Positions 50,295-58,546 of a stretch of 64,000 bases of DNA are shown one piece after another. Every line of letters begins with the position of its first letter. Positions within the stretch are counted from its first letter, which is position 1. Below the pieces are notes generated by a model that saw nothing but the letters and a program-made list of their open reading frames with translations, made no database searches and was not told the DNA's origin. The stretch spans positions 1-64,000 of the forward strand of contig JADGQO010000135.1 of NCBI GenBank assembly GCA_017881725.1, given 5' to 3'. Both the position numbers and the translations under genes were made by a program. The DNA comes from Fibrobacteria bacterium. GTDB taxonomy: Bacteria > Fibrobacterota > Fibrobacteria > UBA11236.

Positions 50295-50819
50295 TTATTT
50301 TGCGCGCTTGCGCTTGGGACCGGTGGAGCCTTGCGACTCCGCGTGGCTTTCGGAAGCGTAGAACTTCCCATCCAAAATGGCTTTTTCCAATTCCGCCTTC
50401 ATCAAGGCCAGGGCATTGGGAAAGTGACCGGCAAGGTTGGCAGGAAGCCCGGACAGGGCGCGTTGGTTCAGGTCCGCAATCACCTTTTTGATTTTCGGCA
50501 AAGCCTGCTCGGCCTTGGGGGTCAATTCCAGGAAGTATTTCCGGCCGTCCGCTGCGCTGGGCGAACGACGGATGAAGCCCGCCCGATTCAATTTGTTGAC
50601 GATGCCGGCCAGGGTCACCTTATCCAATTCGAAAAGATCGGCCAGGTCCTGCTGGGACAATTGCGTATCGCTTTCACCGATGGTCACGAGCATGAAATAA
50701 TGGCGTTTAATTCCCAGATAGCCGAGATAGGCCGTGAGCGCATCCGTATATTTTTTGGAAACCTTGTAAAGCTGGAGCCATAACGGAAGCTCGGAAGCGA
50801 TGGGTATTTTGGCTTTCAT
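50295..50819 (-). CDS. MarR family transcriptional regulator
   Basis: A 174-residue winged-helix regulator. The recognition helix region is LSQQDLADLFELDKVTLAGI, followed by VNKLNRAGFIRRSPSAADGR and the wing residues KYFLELT. No cysteine is present, so it is not a thiol sensor like OhrR; ligand control is more likely. The tail is Ser/Lys-rich. ATG 50819 is preferred; TTG 50825 precedes it. It is divergent from the histidine-kinase gene across operator copy c, and related palindromes lie before neighbouring genes, making it the best candidate for their regulator. Confidence 0.88.
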   Translation of the reverse strand: MKAKIPIASELPLWLQLYKVSKKYTDALTAYLGYLGIKRHYFMLVTIGESDTQLSQQDLADLFELDKVTLAGIVNKLNRAGFIRRSPSAADGRKYFLELTPKAEQALPKIKKVIADLNQRALSGLPANLAGHFPNALALMKAELEKAILDGKFYASESHAESQGSTGPKRKRAK

Positions 50820-50945
50820 CTTCAAAAAATAGCATACAATCGTTTCCTTGTGCCGAAAAGGGTATTCAAGCGCTGTTCCTCTGGTTTTTTTGACGTTTAG
50901 GAAAGGTGGGGAGGGACTGGTCCCGGCCGAATCCGTTTGGTATAT

Positions 50946-50964
50946 TAGTTCGGTATACGAACCT
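50946..50964. promoter_or_regulatory. operator copy c between marR and the kinase gene
   Basis: TAGTTCG-N5-CGAACCT; the inner GTTCG and CGAAC are perfectly inverted. On the minus strand CGAACTA runs into TAATAT, a possible -10 box toward marR, which fits autorepression. On the plus strand it lies 20 bases before ATG 50984. Confidence 0.65.
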
Positions 50965-50983
50965 TAACAGATTTTCTGGGGTC

Positions 50984-52944
50984 ATGAATCCAATGCCGGA
51001 ATCACCAAGAATCCAACCAAGACTGGTCTTGGGACGGATCGCGTCGGTTCTGTCCGGTGGAGTCAAAGTCGGCCGAAGGGTCTTAAACTCAAAATCCGTC
51101 CTGCAATTCTGGCGATATGTTTCCGTTGGGGCGATTTACATTGCGGCCTACCTCCTATTGGATAAGTTATCCATGAGCCTCAAGGCCACCTCCGGTTTGA
51201 GCCTTAAATACCTTCCAGAGAGGCTCAGTCTCGCTTTACTGATGGGTTATGGATTTTCATTCGCGCCCCTCCTGCTGATCAGGCCTTTTCTTAGCGGGCT
51301 GTGGATCTATCCACTCCAAGCCGGAGTCCCGGTCTTATTCCTTTTGGGGACCGTCTCGGCTTGCGTATACGGGGTGGCTGCGACGCTTCTGAAAATCCGC
51401 TTCCGGGTTGATCTGAAGAATCCAGGAGTACAAGATCTTGCCCGGTTTACCGGCGTGATCCTAGCGGCATCACTTTTGACTTCTTGCGCGACGGTCTGGA
51501 TCCTGTCCGATTTGGGATATGCCCCTTTGCCGGATTTGACGGTGAGAATTTTCCGCCTTTGGATGGGGGACGCATTGGGCATTGTCACCTTGACGCCGTT
51601 TTTGCTGGTCAATGTATTGCCCAGGCTGAAAGGCTTGCTGTCCCCGGTATTTGAACCACCAGGTAACACAGGTGTAACGTCACAGACGGGTTACAATAAC
51701 CCGAATCCCCTTCCTCAAATGGAAGTTGGCCTGAAAACCGCCACGGCACCGCGTTGGAACAACTTGGCGGAAATGGCGGTCCAGGGTTTGGGAATCGCAT
51801 CAGCCTCCGCCCTGGTTTTTTCTCCTTGGATCGGCCAAGCCTTTCATCATTACTATTTTTGCTTCATACCCATCATCTGGATCGCCTTACGCCGGGGATT
51901 GCCGGGCGCCTCGCTCGGGGTATTGGCGGTGAATGCGGGAATCCTAATCGCCATCAGTGAATGGGAAACGAGCCTGAGGGAAACCTTCGATCTCCAACTT
52001 TTCATTCTCACCATCACATTGACGAGCCTATTCCTGGGAGCCTCCGTTTCCGAGCGGGAGCGCGTCCAAATGGCCTTGAGGGAAAGCGAAAGACGATTGC
52101 TTCGGACCCAGAAATTGGACCTGATGGATCGTATGTCGGGAGGAATCACCCATCACTTCAATAATCTTTTTACCGCAATAAGCGGATACAGCGAGCTTCT
52201 CTTGAATATGGCCAGTGAGGAGGGCCGGGATCAGAGGGGTTTACATGAGATAAGGAATGCCAGCGAGCGCGCGGCTGAATTAACGGCCGCAATTTCAACA
52301 TTTAGTCGGGGAAAATTCATCGAAATGGTTCCTCTAGATTTAAACGTATTCCTTCAAGATATGGAAGCGCCGCTTCAGCAAATAGCCGGAAGCAAAATCC
52401 GCATTGTGGTAAATCGGGCCATGCAGCCGTGTTGGATCCAGGGCGATTACAAACAATTGCAATACGCATTACAGCACTTGGTTATTAATGCTTGCGAAGC
52501 GATGCCCGCCGGCGGAGAGGCCTTGTAACAAGTCGGAGCATCCCAATTGAAAAGCGCCTGCTGGTGGTGAATGGCTGGGCGGAACCAGGGGAGTATTCTG
52601 GGCTCACCATCAGCGATACGGGTCGGGGCATGATCGAATCCGTCCAGACGCAGATATTCGAACCTTTTTTCACCACGAAGTCGGCACAGTCCTCCGGATT
52701 GGGTATGACAGCCGTATACTGCGCGGCGGAGCAAATGAAAGCCAGGATCCACTTTATCAGCCGGGCCGGTGAAGGGACGACGTTCTCGTTGTTGTTTCCA
52801 ATCCACAATAAGTTGAATCCAAGCCTCGGGTCATCGAAGCCTGTCGGTAAAAGGAATTTGAACCCTGGTTGGAAAGGTAAGGTTCGTCCTATCCAACCTT
52901 TCATCACAGAACCAAAATTCGGAGGTCCCCATGAAAACAGTTAG
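50984..52944 (+). pseudogene. MASE1-type sensor histidine kinase, frameshifted
   Basis: The N-terminal half has about eight membrane segments of the MASE1 type (VGAIYIAAYLLLDKLSMSL, RIFRLWMGDALGIVTLTPFL). The dimerisation/phospho-acceptor block is MSGGITHHFNNLFTAISGYS and the N box is HLVINACEAMP. The frame ends at 52528, but the adjacent frame continues the ATPase: ISDTGRGM, FEPFFTTK, SSGLGM, GEGTTFSLLFP, to a stop at 52944. One base is missing near 52521. If real, the kinase loses its ATP-binding half. ATG 50984 was chosen because operator copy c lies before it. Confidence 0.78.
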
Positions 52945-53452
52945 TCTAATCACCGCAACCGTTTCCGTATTCTTGTTTGCCTGCGCCCAGAAGCCCAAGC
53001 TCGCCGCCAAGCCGGAATCGGCGCCCATGCCGAAAACGGCGCTGGCGGCCAACCCGGTCATGACGGACCGATCGGCGGATTTGGAAAATGCCAGGTTGAA
53101 AATCCAGAGCCTTATTGCGGAAGCGTTCCGACCCGTGTATTTCCCATTCGATAAATATGATCTTTCACAGAAATCCCGGGACCTACTTTCCCAGGCAGGC
53201 GATCTCATGAAGCGTGAGCCTTCCATTAAGGTCACCATCGAGGGCAATACCGACGAGCGCGGCACGGAGGACTACAACTTGGCACTGGGCCAGCGGCGCG
53301 CCGCCGTCGTAAAGGAATACTTGGCCAGTTACGGGATCGGAATTCCCCGCTTGAATCTGATCAGTTATGGCGCGGAGAAACCCGTGCAGCACGGGCATGA
53401 CGAGCAGTCCTGGGCTTTGAACAGGCGGGACGAATTCAAAGTGACGTTCTGA
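52931..53452 (+). CDS. pal: peptidoglycan-associated lipoprotein Pal
   Basis: A 173-residue outer-membrane lipoprotein with lipobox LFAC (VSVFLFACAQ). After a Pro/Ala linker comes an OmpA-like domain: VYFPFDKYDLSQKSRDLLSQ, then IEGNTDERGTEDYNLALGQR, with the Asp and Arg that bind diaminopimelate, and the ending NRRDEFKVTF. It anchors the outer membrane to peptidoglycan. No tol genes are adjacent, so this may be an accessory Pal. Its start overlaps the kinase 3' end by 14 bases. An inverted repeat AAGGTTCG/CCAACCTT lies at 52879-52900. Confidence 0.9.
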   Translation: MKTVSLITATVSVFLFACAQKPKLAAKPESAPMPKTALAANPVMTDRSADLENARLKIQSLIAEAFRPVYFPFDKYDLSQKSRDLLSQAGDLMKREPSIKVTIEGNTDERGTEDYNLALGQRRAAVVKEYLASYGIGIPRLNLISYGAEKPVQHGHDEQSWALNRRDEFKVTF

Positions 53453-53483
53453 ACCGTTTTGGCGAAAGCCGAAGGAGGGTAAA

Positions 53484-54152
53484 ATGAAATTTTTGGCCGT
53501 CGGATGGATAAGTACAGCGGTTTTCTTTTCGGCCTGTTCCAATGGGCCATTGCATTTTTCCGATCCCAATACGGAAAGGTTGGATGCCTTGACAGCCTTA
53601 ACCGTTGCGCTTTCCAAGCGGGATTTCAAGGCTGCATCGTCCCTGATGGATCCGGTCGATTTAAAAAAGATGTCGGACGAAAGCGGCGGAATCCAATTGC
53701 AATACCAGGATCGGTTGCGCGCCATGCGCATGACCACATTGATGAACAATCCGCTCATCAACGTTGAGAAAGGAAAGGTTCGCGGGGTGTTCGACATACT
53801 GCCTGTCTTGAACCAGGGCATTGCGAAATCGGTGGGAAACAACGCCGATGCAGACACTGCGGAGGCGGAATACACGTTGCGATCCTACAAGACGACTTTG
53901 ACTCCGGATGATCCCGCCTTGAAAAAGACGGCTGAGGCGTTTTTCAAATCCATACGAAACCGGAATTGGTCACAGGCCATGAGCTTCGTAAATCAGGAGG
54001 AGCGGCCGGATTTCATCGCGAACAATGGCCAGGTGCGCGAGGACGCGCGCCGGCGTTTGGCGGAAATCGATACCAGTTCTTGGGATGCGATGACACTTGA
54101 GAACGGCAAATTAACGGGCGTGGTTTTGCTTCTCCCTGATCAAGCCAATTAG
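53484..54152 (+). CDS. lipoprotein of unknown function
   Basis: A 222-residue protein with a signal sequence and lipobox FSAC (TAVFFSACSN). The mature part is helical with two similar pieces, KRDFKAASSLMDPVDLKKMS and IRNRNWSQAMSFVNQEERPD, suggesting a duplicated DUF4878/NTF2-like unit. It follows pal by 31 bases with a strong GGAGGG site and is probably cotranscribed. It ends within 4 bases of the convergent ClC gene. Confidence 0.68.
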   Translation: MKFLAVGWISTAVFFSACSNGPLHFSDPNTERLDALTALTVALSKRDFKAASSLMDPVDLKKMSDESGGIQLQYQDRLRAMRMTTLMNNPLINVEKGKVRGVFDILPVLNQGIAKSVGNNADADTAEAEYTLRSYKTTLTPDDPALKKTAEAFFKSIRNRNWSQAMSFVNQEERPDFIANNGQVREDARRRLAEIDTSSWDAMTLENGKLTGVVLLLPDQAN

Positions 54153-55912
54153 CCGGATTCGGATTTCTGGGTCAGATCGTGGTATTGCGCCATGATGTCG
54201 TGCAGGCGGATCATGCCGCGCACCCGGCCCTCTTCATTTAATACCGGTAGGTGGGTGGCTCCGGATTCCAGGAAAACCGTCAAGGCCTGGTGCAGATCCA
54301 TTTCCGGTTCCAGGAAAAACTCTTCCGACATCAGATCGCCGACCAGCAGAAGATTCTCCGCTTGCGATTCGGCCACGGCCAGATGTAGGCTGGCGGTGGA
54401 CACCAAGCCCACGAATTCGTTTTGTTCCCCGACAACGGGAAAAACATCCCATTCCGAATACCGGACGGAGGCTAAGGCGTCGGTCAACTTCCAATCCGAG
54501 TGGAGGGTGGGTACATTTGCGCTTTCCCGGAAAATGGACTTCAACGTGACTTGCCTCAGCACATCGACCTTCATGGCATGCTCATGGACGGGGGAGGAAA
54601 ATTTATTGTGCCGCTGGCTGGCGTACAATGTCCATTTGCGCGACAAGGCGAGATGCAAGGTCGAGGCGATGAGCAAGGGAGGCAACAATCCGTAATTACC
54701 CGTGATCTCGCAGACCATGATAAGGCCTGCCAGCGGTGCTTTGGCGGCACCTGCGAAGAATGCACCCATGCCGACCAGCACATAGGATCCGGGAGTAGTG
54801 ACCAAGGCCGGGTGCAAGTGATGCAATCCGAAACCCACCGCGCCGCCCAACATGCCGCCGATGAAAAGGGAGGGGCCGAACACGCCGCCCGAGCCGCCGG
54901 AACCAATCGTGAGGCAGGTCGCGATGATTTTTGCGGCCGCGATGAAGAGCAAGGAGTGAAAGGCGATGGAGCCGGAAACCGCATCCGAAAGGTAAGACCA
55001 ATTCGTACCTGCGGCCTGGGGGCATAGGTAGGCCAATATGCCGACCAGCAATCCGCCCACGGCGGGCTTCAGGTAGTTTTTCATCTTGAGCCCGCCGAAA
55101 AAAGCCTGAACCTTTTGGAAGAGGCGGACGAACGCCCAAGAAAATGGCACGCAAACCAGTCCAACCAAGGCGAAGTTCGCTAACTCCGTAACGCTGGCAA
55201 ACGGAAGCATCGGGAAATGCAAGTAGGTGGTATGCTGATGGGTGATTAAGGAGAAGCACGCGAACGCGACGACGGATGCGACCGTGAAAGGCAGGAAGCC
55301 TTGCGATTCGAAATCTTCCTTATAGACGATTTCGGCGGCGGTGAGCGCTCCGCCCAGGGGCGCATGGAAAATGGCGCCTAAGCCGGCCGCTGTACCCGTA
55401 AGTAGAAGAATGCGCCGTCCGCGATCGGGTAATCGGAACAAACGCCCGACGAGGGAGCCCAGCGCCCCACCCATCTGGGCGGTCGGCCCTTCATATCCCG
55501 CGCTGCCGCCACTTCCCAAGGTGATAATGGAGGCGAAAAATTTCACGATGGCAGTCCGCATCGGAATATGGCCGCCGCGATTGTGGAAAGCATCGATGAG
55601 TGCATCCGTACCGGTTCCGGCGGCATCGGGAGCCAAAGTGAAAACCAGGATGCCGGATAATAGGCCGCCTACCGCAGGCACCAGGAAGAAGAGGTAATGG
55701 GGAAGCACATGCGCATGGTTCGCGGCGAAGGGAAAACCAGCGAAACGCAGGAGCACCATGTCCTGCACGAATTCCAGGGTGCGTTTAAAGAGGGCCGCTG
55801 TCGTTCCGCCCAGCATGCCCAGCAAAACCGCGAATCCCAACATTCCGCCGGTGCGATGCCAATATTGTTGCAAGAGGAGGAACTTCAGGCGCTCGGGCGG
55901 GATCAATTTCAT
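54149..55912 (-). CDS. ClC family chloride channel/transporter with CBS domains
   Basis: A 587-residue membrane protein. ClC hallmarks: LGSGGSAGYEGPTAQMG (ion-filter loop, with the gating Glu in GYEGP in place of GREGP), and GSGGSGGVFGPSLFIGGMLG for the second filter (GxFxP). About ten to twelve membrane helices are followed by two CBS domains from ~residue 450 (WKLTDALASVRYSEWDVFPV, and DLHQALTVFLESGATHLPVL). ATG 55912 is preferred over TTG 55927. Operators d and e lie upstream. CBS domains suggest nucleotide control of gating. Confidence 0.9.
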   Translation of the reverse strand: MKLIPPERLKFLLLQQYWHRTGGMLGFAVLLGMLGGTTAALFKRTLEFVQDMVLLRFAGFPFAANHAHVLPHYLFFLVPAVGGLLSGILVFTLAPDAAGTGTDALIDAFHNRGGHIPMRTAIVKFFASIITLGSGGSAGYEGPTAQMGGALGSLVGRLFRLPDRGRRILLLTGTAAGLGAIFHAPLGGALTAAEIVYKEDFESQGFLPFTVASVVAFACFSLITHQHTTYLHFPMLPFASVTELANFALVGLVCVPFSWAFVRLFQKVQAFFGGLKMKNYLKPAVGGLLVGILAYLCPQAAGTNWSYLSDAVSGSIAFHSLLFIAAAKIIATCLTIGSGGSGGVFGPSLFIGGMLGGAVGFGLHHLHPALVTTPGSYVLVGMGAFFAGAAKAPLAGLIMVCEITGNYGLLPPLLIASTLHLALSRKWTLYASQRHNKFSSPVHEHAMKVDVLRQVTLKSIFRESANVPTLHSDWKLTDALASVRYSEWDVFPVVGEQNEFVGLVSTASLHLAVAESQAENLLLVGDLMSEEFFLEPEMDLHQALTVFLESGATHLPVLNEEGRVRGMIRLHDIMAQYHDLTQKSESG

Positions 55913-55994
55913 GAGCACGGTATGCAAAGATCCTTAAATAGGGATCGAGAGTTGGAAAAGGGCGTTGCCAGGGAGCAAGTCTGAACCTTTAATA

Positions 55995-56013
55995 TAGTAT
56001 AACTACCGAACCT
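55995..56013 (-). promoter_or_regulatory. operator copy d, ClC promoter
   Basis: On the minus strand: AGGTTCG-N5-TATACTA followed by TATT. It has one strong half-site; the other fits the -10 side seen in copies b and e. It lies 83 bases before the ClC start codon. Confidence 0.5.
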
Positions 56014-56108
56014 AATGCTTTTCCCTCTACGATCTCACCGATGATTTATGGTCAAATAACTCTCAATATGAAGTTTTTTCAGTGACGGCAAGCAGCGCAC
56101 GTTACATA

Positions 56109-56127
56109 TAGTACGTATAACGTACTA
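56109..56127 (-). promoter_or_regulatory. operator copy e, perfect palindrome
   Basis: TAGTACG-N5-CGTACTA, identical in all 7 paired positions, the cleanest copy in the window. On the minus strand TACTATATG follows, again placing a -10-like box at the palindrome edge. It lies between the SCO1 stop and the ClC start, 114 bases from copy d. Confidence 0.7.
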
Positions 56128-56188
56128 ATAGGGGTTCCTCCCTCAGGAATCGCGGCTGTCGAGAGCGACCGTGGATCGGAGCCGATGG

Positions 56189-57097
56189 TCAGCCTGCGGT
56201 TCCTGTTCCCTTCGTTTTTCGGTTTTGGATTTCCCGTTTCCACATCAGGCCCAGGAGCAGGATCAACCCGGCTAGGACCACATAACCGCCGCCGCGCATC
56301 GAGTTCTGCGCGAAGAGCACGTACCCCTTGGCGTTGGGATCATAATGGTAGCAGAACAAAGTCAATTTCTCGCCGATGGATAAGGCCTTGCAGTCCTTGG
56401 CTTCCAACAGGGCCAAGCGTAAATCCTTGGGCGGATAATCCACGCCGTAAAGGTAACGGCAGATTTTGCCATCCGGTGACAAGGCGAAAATGGCGGCCGC
56501 ATGGGAAAAGTCATCCGTGGCCGCATTGTAGTGAAAGTTGAATCCGATGGCCTTGGCAACTCGGGAGATCACTTTTTCTTTGCCCGTGAGGAAATGCCAA
56601 CCCGCCGCAGCTTCCGGCTTACCCAGCGCCTCGATATGGGTTTTCTTCTTGGCCAGCGCTTGGGCGGGTCCTTCCTTGGGATCCATGCTCACCGTCACGA
56701 CTTCGAATTCCACGCCCGGCGTCCAGGCCATTTTTTTTATGCCTTCCACCATGCCCGCCAGGACCAGGTTGCACAGCATGGGACAGCGATAATAGGCGAA
56801 GTTGAAAAGGACGGGCTTTCCGAGCTGGAAATATTCCGACAGGGCCGTTTCCCGGCCGTTTTCGTCCAGGAATTTCGCGTCCAAGGGGATTTTGGATTCC
56901 AGGTGCTCCTCGATTCCCACGTCGACCAGCGCGGGCGGCAAGGAAGCTTCCGCGGGCGCGCCCGTATCCGACTCCGCTCCAGCTTGGGAATGGGCCGGCA
57001 GGGAGGAAAGGACTACGGCTGCGAGAATTACGTTTAAAATGGATTTTGTACCGGGGACGCGAAAGGAAATTTTTGGGGAAGCGGGAAAAAAGCTCAT
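56189..57097 (-). CDS. SCO1/SenC family copper-binding thioredoxin-like protein
   Basis: A 302-residue exported protein. A membrane segment near residues 20-37 anchors or exports it. The thioredoxin-like domain has the copper ligands YYRCPMLC (Cys105, Cys109) and the distal His in FSHAAAIF (His199). A second membrane segment near the C-terminus (VVLAGLILLLGLMW) is an unusual addition for SCO1. It usually delivers copper to cytochrome oxidase CuA; no cox genes are nearby, so a stress or copper-handling role is possible. The degenerate operator f abuts the start codon. Confidence 0.88.
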   Translation of the reverse strand: MSFFPASPKISFRVPGTKSILNVILAAVVLSSLPAHSQAGAESDTGAPAEASLPPALVDVGIEEHLESKIPLDAKFLDENGRETALSEYFQLGKPVLFNFAYYRCPMLCNLVLAGMVEGIKKMAWTPGVEFEVVTVSMDPKEGPAQALAKKKTHIEALGKPEAAAGWHFLTGKEKVISRVAKAIGFNFHYNAATDDFSHAAAIFALSPDGKICRYLYGVDYPPKDLRLALLEAKDCKALSIGEKLTLFCYHYDPNAKGYVLFAQNSMRGGGYVVLAGLILLLGLMWKREIQNRKTKGTGTAG

Positions 57098-57102
57098 TGG
57101 TT

Positions 57103-57121
57103 AAGTATACGAACGGAATGT
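57103..57121 (-). promoter_or_regulatory. degenerate operator copy f, SCO1 promoter
   Basis: On the minus strand the pattern ACATTCC-N5-TATACTT keeps the GTTCGTATAC core of copy c and a TATACT -10-like hexamer only 6 bases from the start codon. The outer half-site is poor. If used, the mRNA would be leaderless or nearly so. Confidence 0.35.
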
Positions 57122-57227
57122 ATTTGTGCCAACCGGCATGGATTCATTCCGAATGATCGTTTCCAGGTTTCGTAAAACCAGGAAACATGTGTCCATAATC
57201 TTGGATGAACAATCCGCCCGTCACGCA

Positions 57228-57615
57228 CTACTGCACGGGTACGGAAGCCAACACCGCGGCGGCCAATCCCTTGGGGGACATAACCGACCTCGGTGAGGCG
57301 TCGCTCCGAGACGTGGAATGGGGCATGACCCAACGGACGATGGGCATTGCGCAAAAGGAAAACGAGGGCCGTGAGGCCGACCGCCAGGGCGATATGCGTG
57401 AAAACGGGTCCGACTTCCCCGAAATGTTCCGGAAAAACCAGCTTGAACACCGGCCCGATTCCGATTCCAATCACGATGAGAAGCAACACGTCCGGGATGC
57501 GGATGGCGCGTAGGCGCATCAGTAAGAGGGACCGGACGAATCTGAATAGGACCACGAACAGGTGGGCAAGGAAGACCAACAATCCTACTATGGCGATGGC
57601 GATATCGATCTTCAT
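57228..57615 (-). pseudogene. Na+/H+ antiporter (CPA1-type) with large internal deletion
   Basis: From ATG 57615 about 80 residues match the first helices of NhaP-like antiporters: IAIVGLLVFLAHLFVVLF, RIPDVLLLIVIGIGIGPVF, PEHFGEVGPVFTHIALAV. The sequence then jumps, in another frame, to a piece typical of the late transporter core, SVMSPKGLAAAVLASVPVQ, and stops at 57228. The middle ~250 residues are gone. It cannot function as an antiporter. Confidence 0.65.
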
Positions 57616-57745
57616 GGTGTTCGGGAAGCTAGATAGTTTCGAGGCGCCGACTGGAAACGTCTTGGGTAATTCCAGGCGGATATTCAATGTCCATCCGGTT
57701 TTTTCAAGCCGGTAGTGGCGGGATAAAATGAAATTTGGATATTTA

Positions 57746-57764
57746 AAGTACGTAATGCGTACTA
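57746..57764 (+). promoter_or_regulatory. operator copy g
   Basis: AAGTACG-N5-CGTACTA, 6 of 7 positions paired. Here the orientation matches the plus-strand gene at 57803: TACTAAAT at the right edge is the -10-like box, 36 bases before the ATG. Confidence 0.65.
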
Positions 57765-57802
57765 AATGGATGGGTTGGACGAGTCGCGGAAGGGTGCTGG
57801 GT

Positions 57803-58546
57803 ATGTGGAAATTTGTTACGGCGGGGATACCCATTTTTCTGTTTGTGAGCTGCGCCGGTAACCGGGCATGCCGGGATAATTTGATCGACATGCGGAAGTC
57901 GCAGCGGCAAATGGTTATGCGGGACGAAGCCTTGTCGCGGGAAAATTCCATCCTGGCGGAAGAAAAGTCGGATTTGGAAAAGGATGTTGCCGCTTTGCGC
58001 GACGATTTGGAACGTGAGCGTAAACGGGGTACGGCCGATCGCGCGTCCCATAAGGCCTATGAACGTTCCACTCAGCAGCGTTTAACGGGATTGGAAGACT
58101 CGCTGGAAGATTTGCGCGATGAGATGGCGGAAGGAATGGATTCCCTGCGCCAGTCCGGAGAAGCGCGCGTCGATTCCTTGAAGAAGCGCGCGACGGAATC
58201 GGAGGCCGGACTACGCAAGGAGTTTTCGGAATCGGTTCACGACGCGGGAAAACGCCAGGAACAACTCCACCGCCTGCAATCCCAATATGACCGTGATCGG
58301 TACGCTTGGGATCGGATGAAGGATGAACTGTTCCAGAGATTGGCGTCGCTTGATCGGCAATTAGCGCGCGTCCATACCCTTGGGGATTCAATCAATACGG
58401 ATCATGGGTCGCGTCATCCCAAAGGAAACGCTTCGCAAGGAAACACTTCCGCCCCTCCCATAATGGATACCCTTCGTTCCAGCCGTGATTCCCTTCGCGG
58501 TTCGGATTCAACGCATGCCTGGAGCCGGAAATCCACGCGGCCATGA
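57803..58546 (+). CDS. coiled-coil lipoprotein
   Basis: A 247-residue lipoprotein with lipobox LFVSC (GIPIFLFVSCAG). Residues ~40-190 are a long heptad-patterned coiled coil (RENSILAEEKSDLEKDVAAL, RLTGLEDSLEDLRDEMAEGM), and the C-terminus is a Ser/Thr/Asn-rich tail. ATG 57803 has GGAAGGG 8 bases upstream; the in-frame ATG 57728 would place operator g inside the gene. Its stop overlaps the start of the UshA-like barrel gene, so the two are coupled and may form one envelope assembly. Confidence 0.72.
   Translation: MWKFVTAGIPIFLFVSCAGNRACRDNLIDMRKSQRQMVMRDEALSRENSILAEEKSDLEKDVAALRDDLERERKRGTADRASHKAYERSTQQRLTGLEDSLEDLRDEMAEGMDSLRQSGEARVDSLKKRATESEAGLRKEFSESVHDAGKRQEQLHRLQSQYDRDRYAWDRMKDELFQRLASLDRQLARVHTLGDSINTDHGSRHPKGNASQGNTSAPPIMDTLRSSRDSLRGSDSTHAWSRKSTRP

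Noticed and set aside
52879-52900. Inverted repeat AAGGTTCG/CCAACCTT before pal as an eighth MarR operator
   Set aside because: The spacing is 8-6-8 rather than 7-5-7 and no -10 box adjoins it. It may instead be part of a hairpin in the 3' end of the kinase gene.
57094-57951. 285-residue minus-strand frame running from SCO1 into the coiled-coil lipoprotein
   Set aside because: Only its middle part is antiporter-like and belongs to a deleted pseudogene starting at 57615. The rest is antisense to real genes or intergenic.
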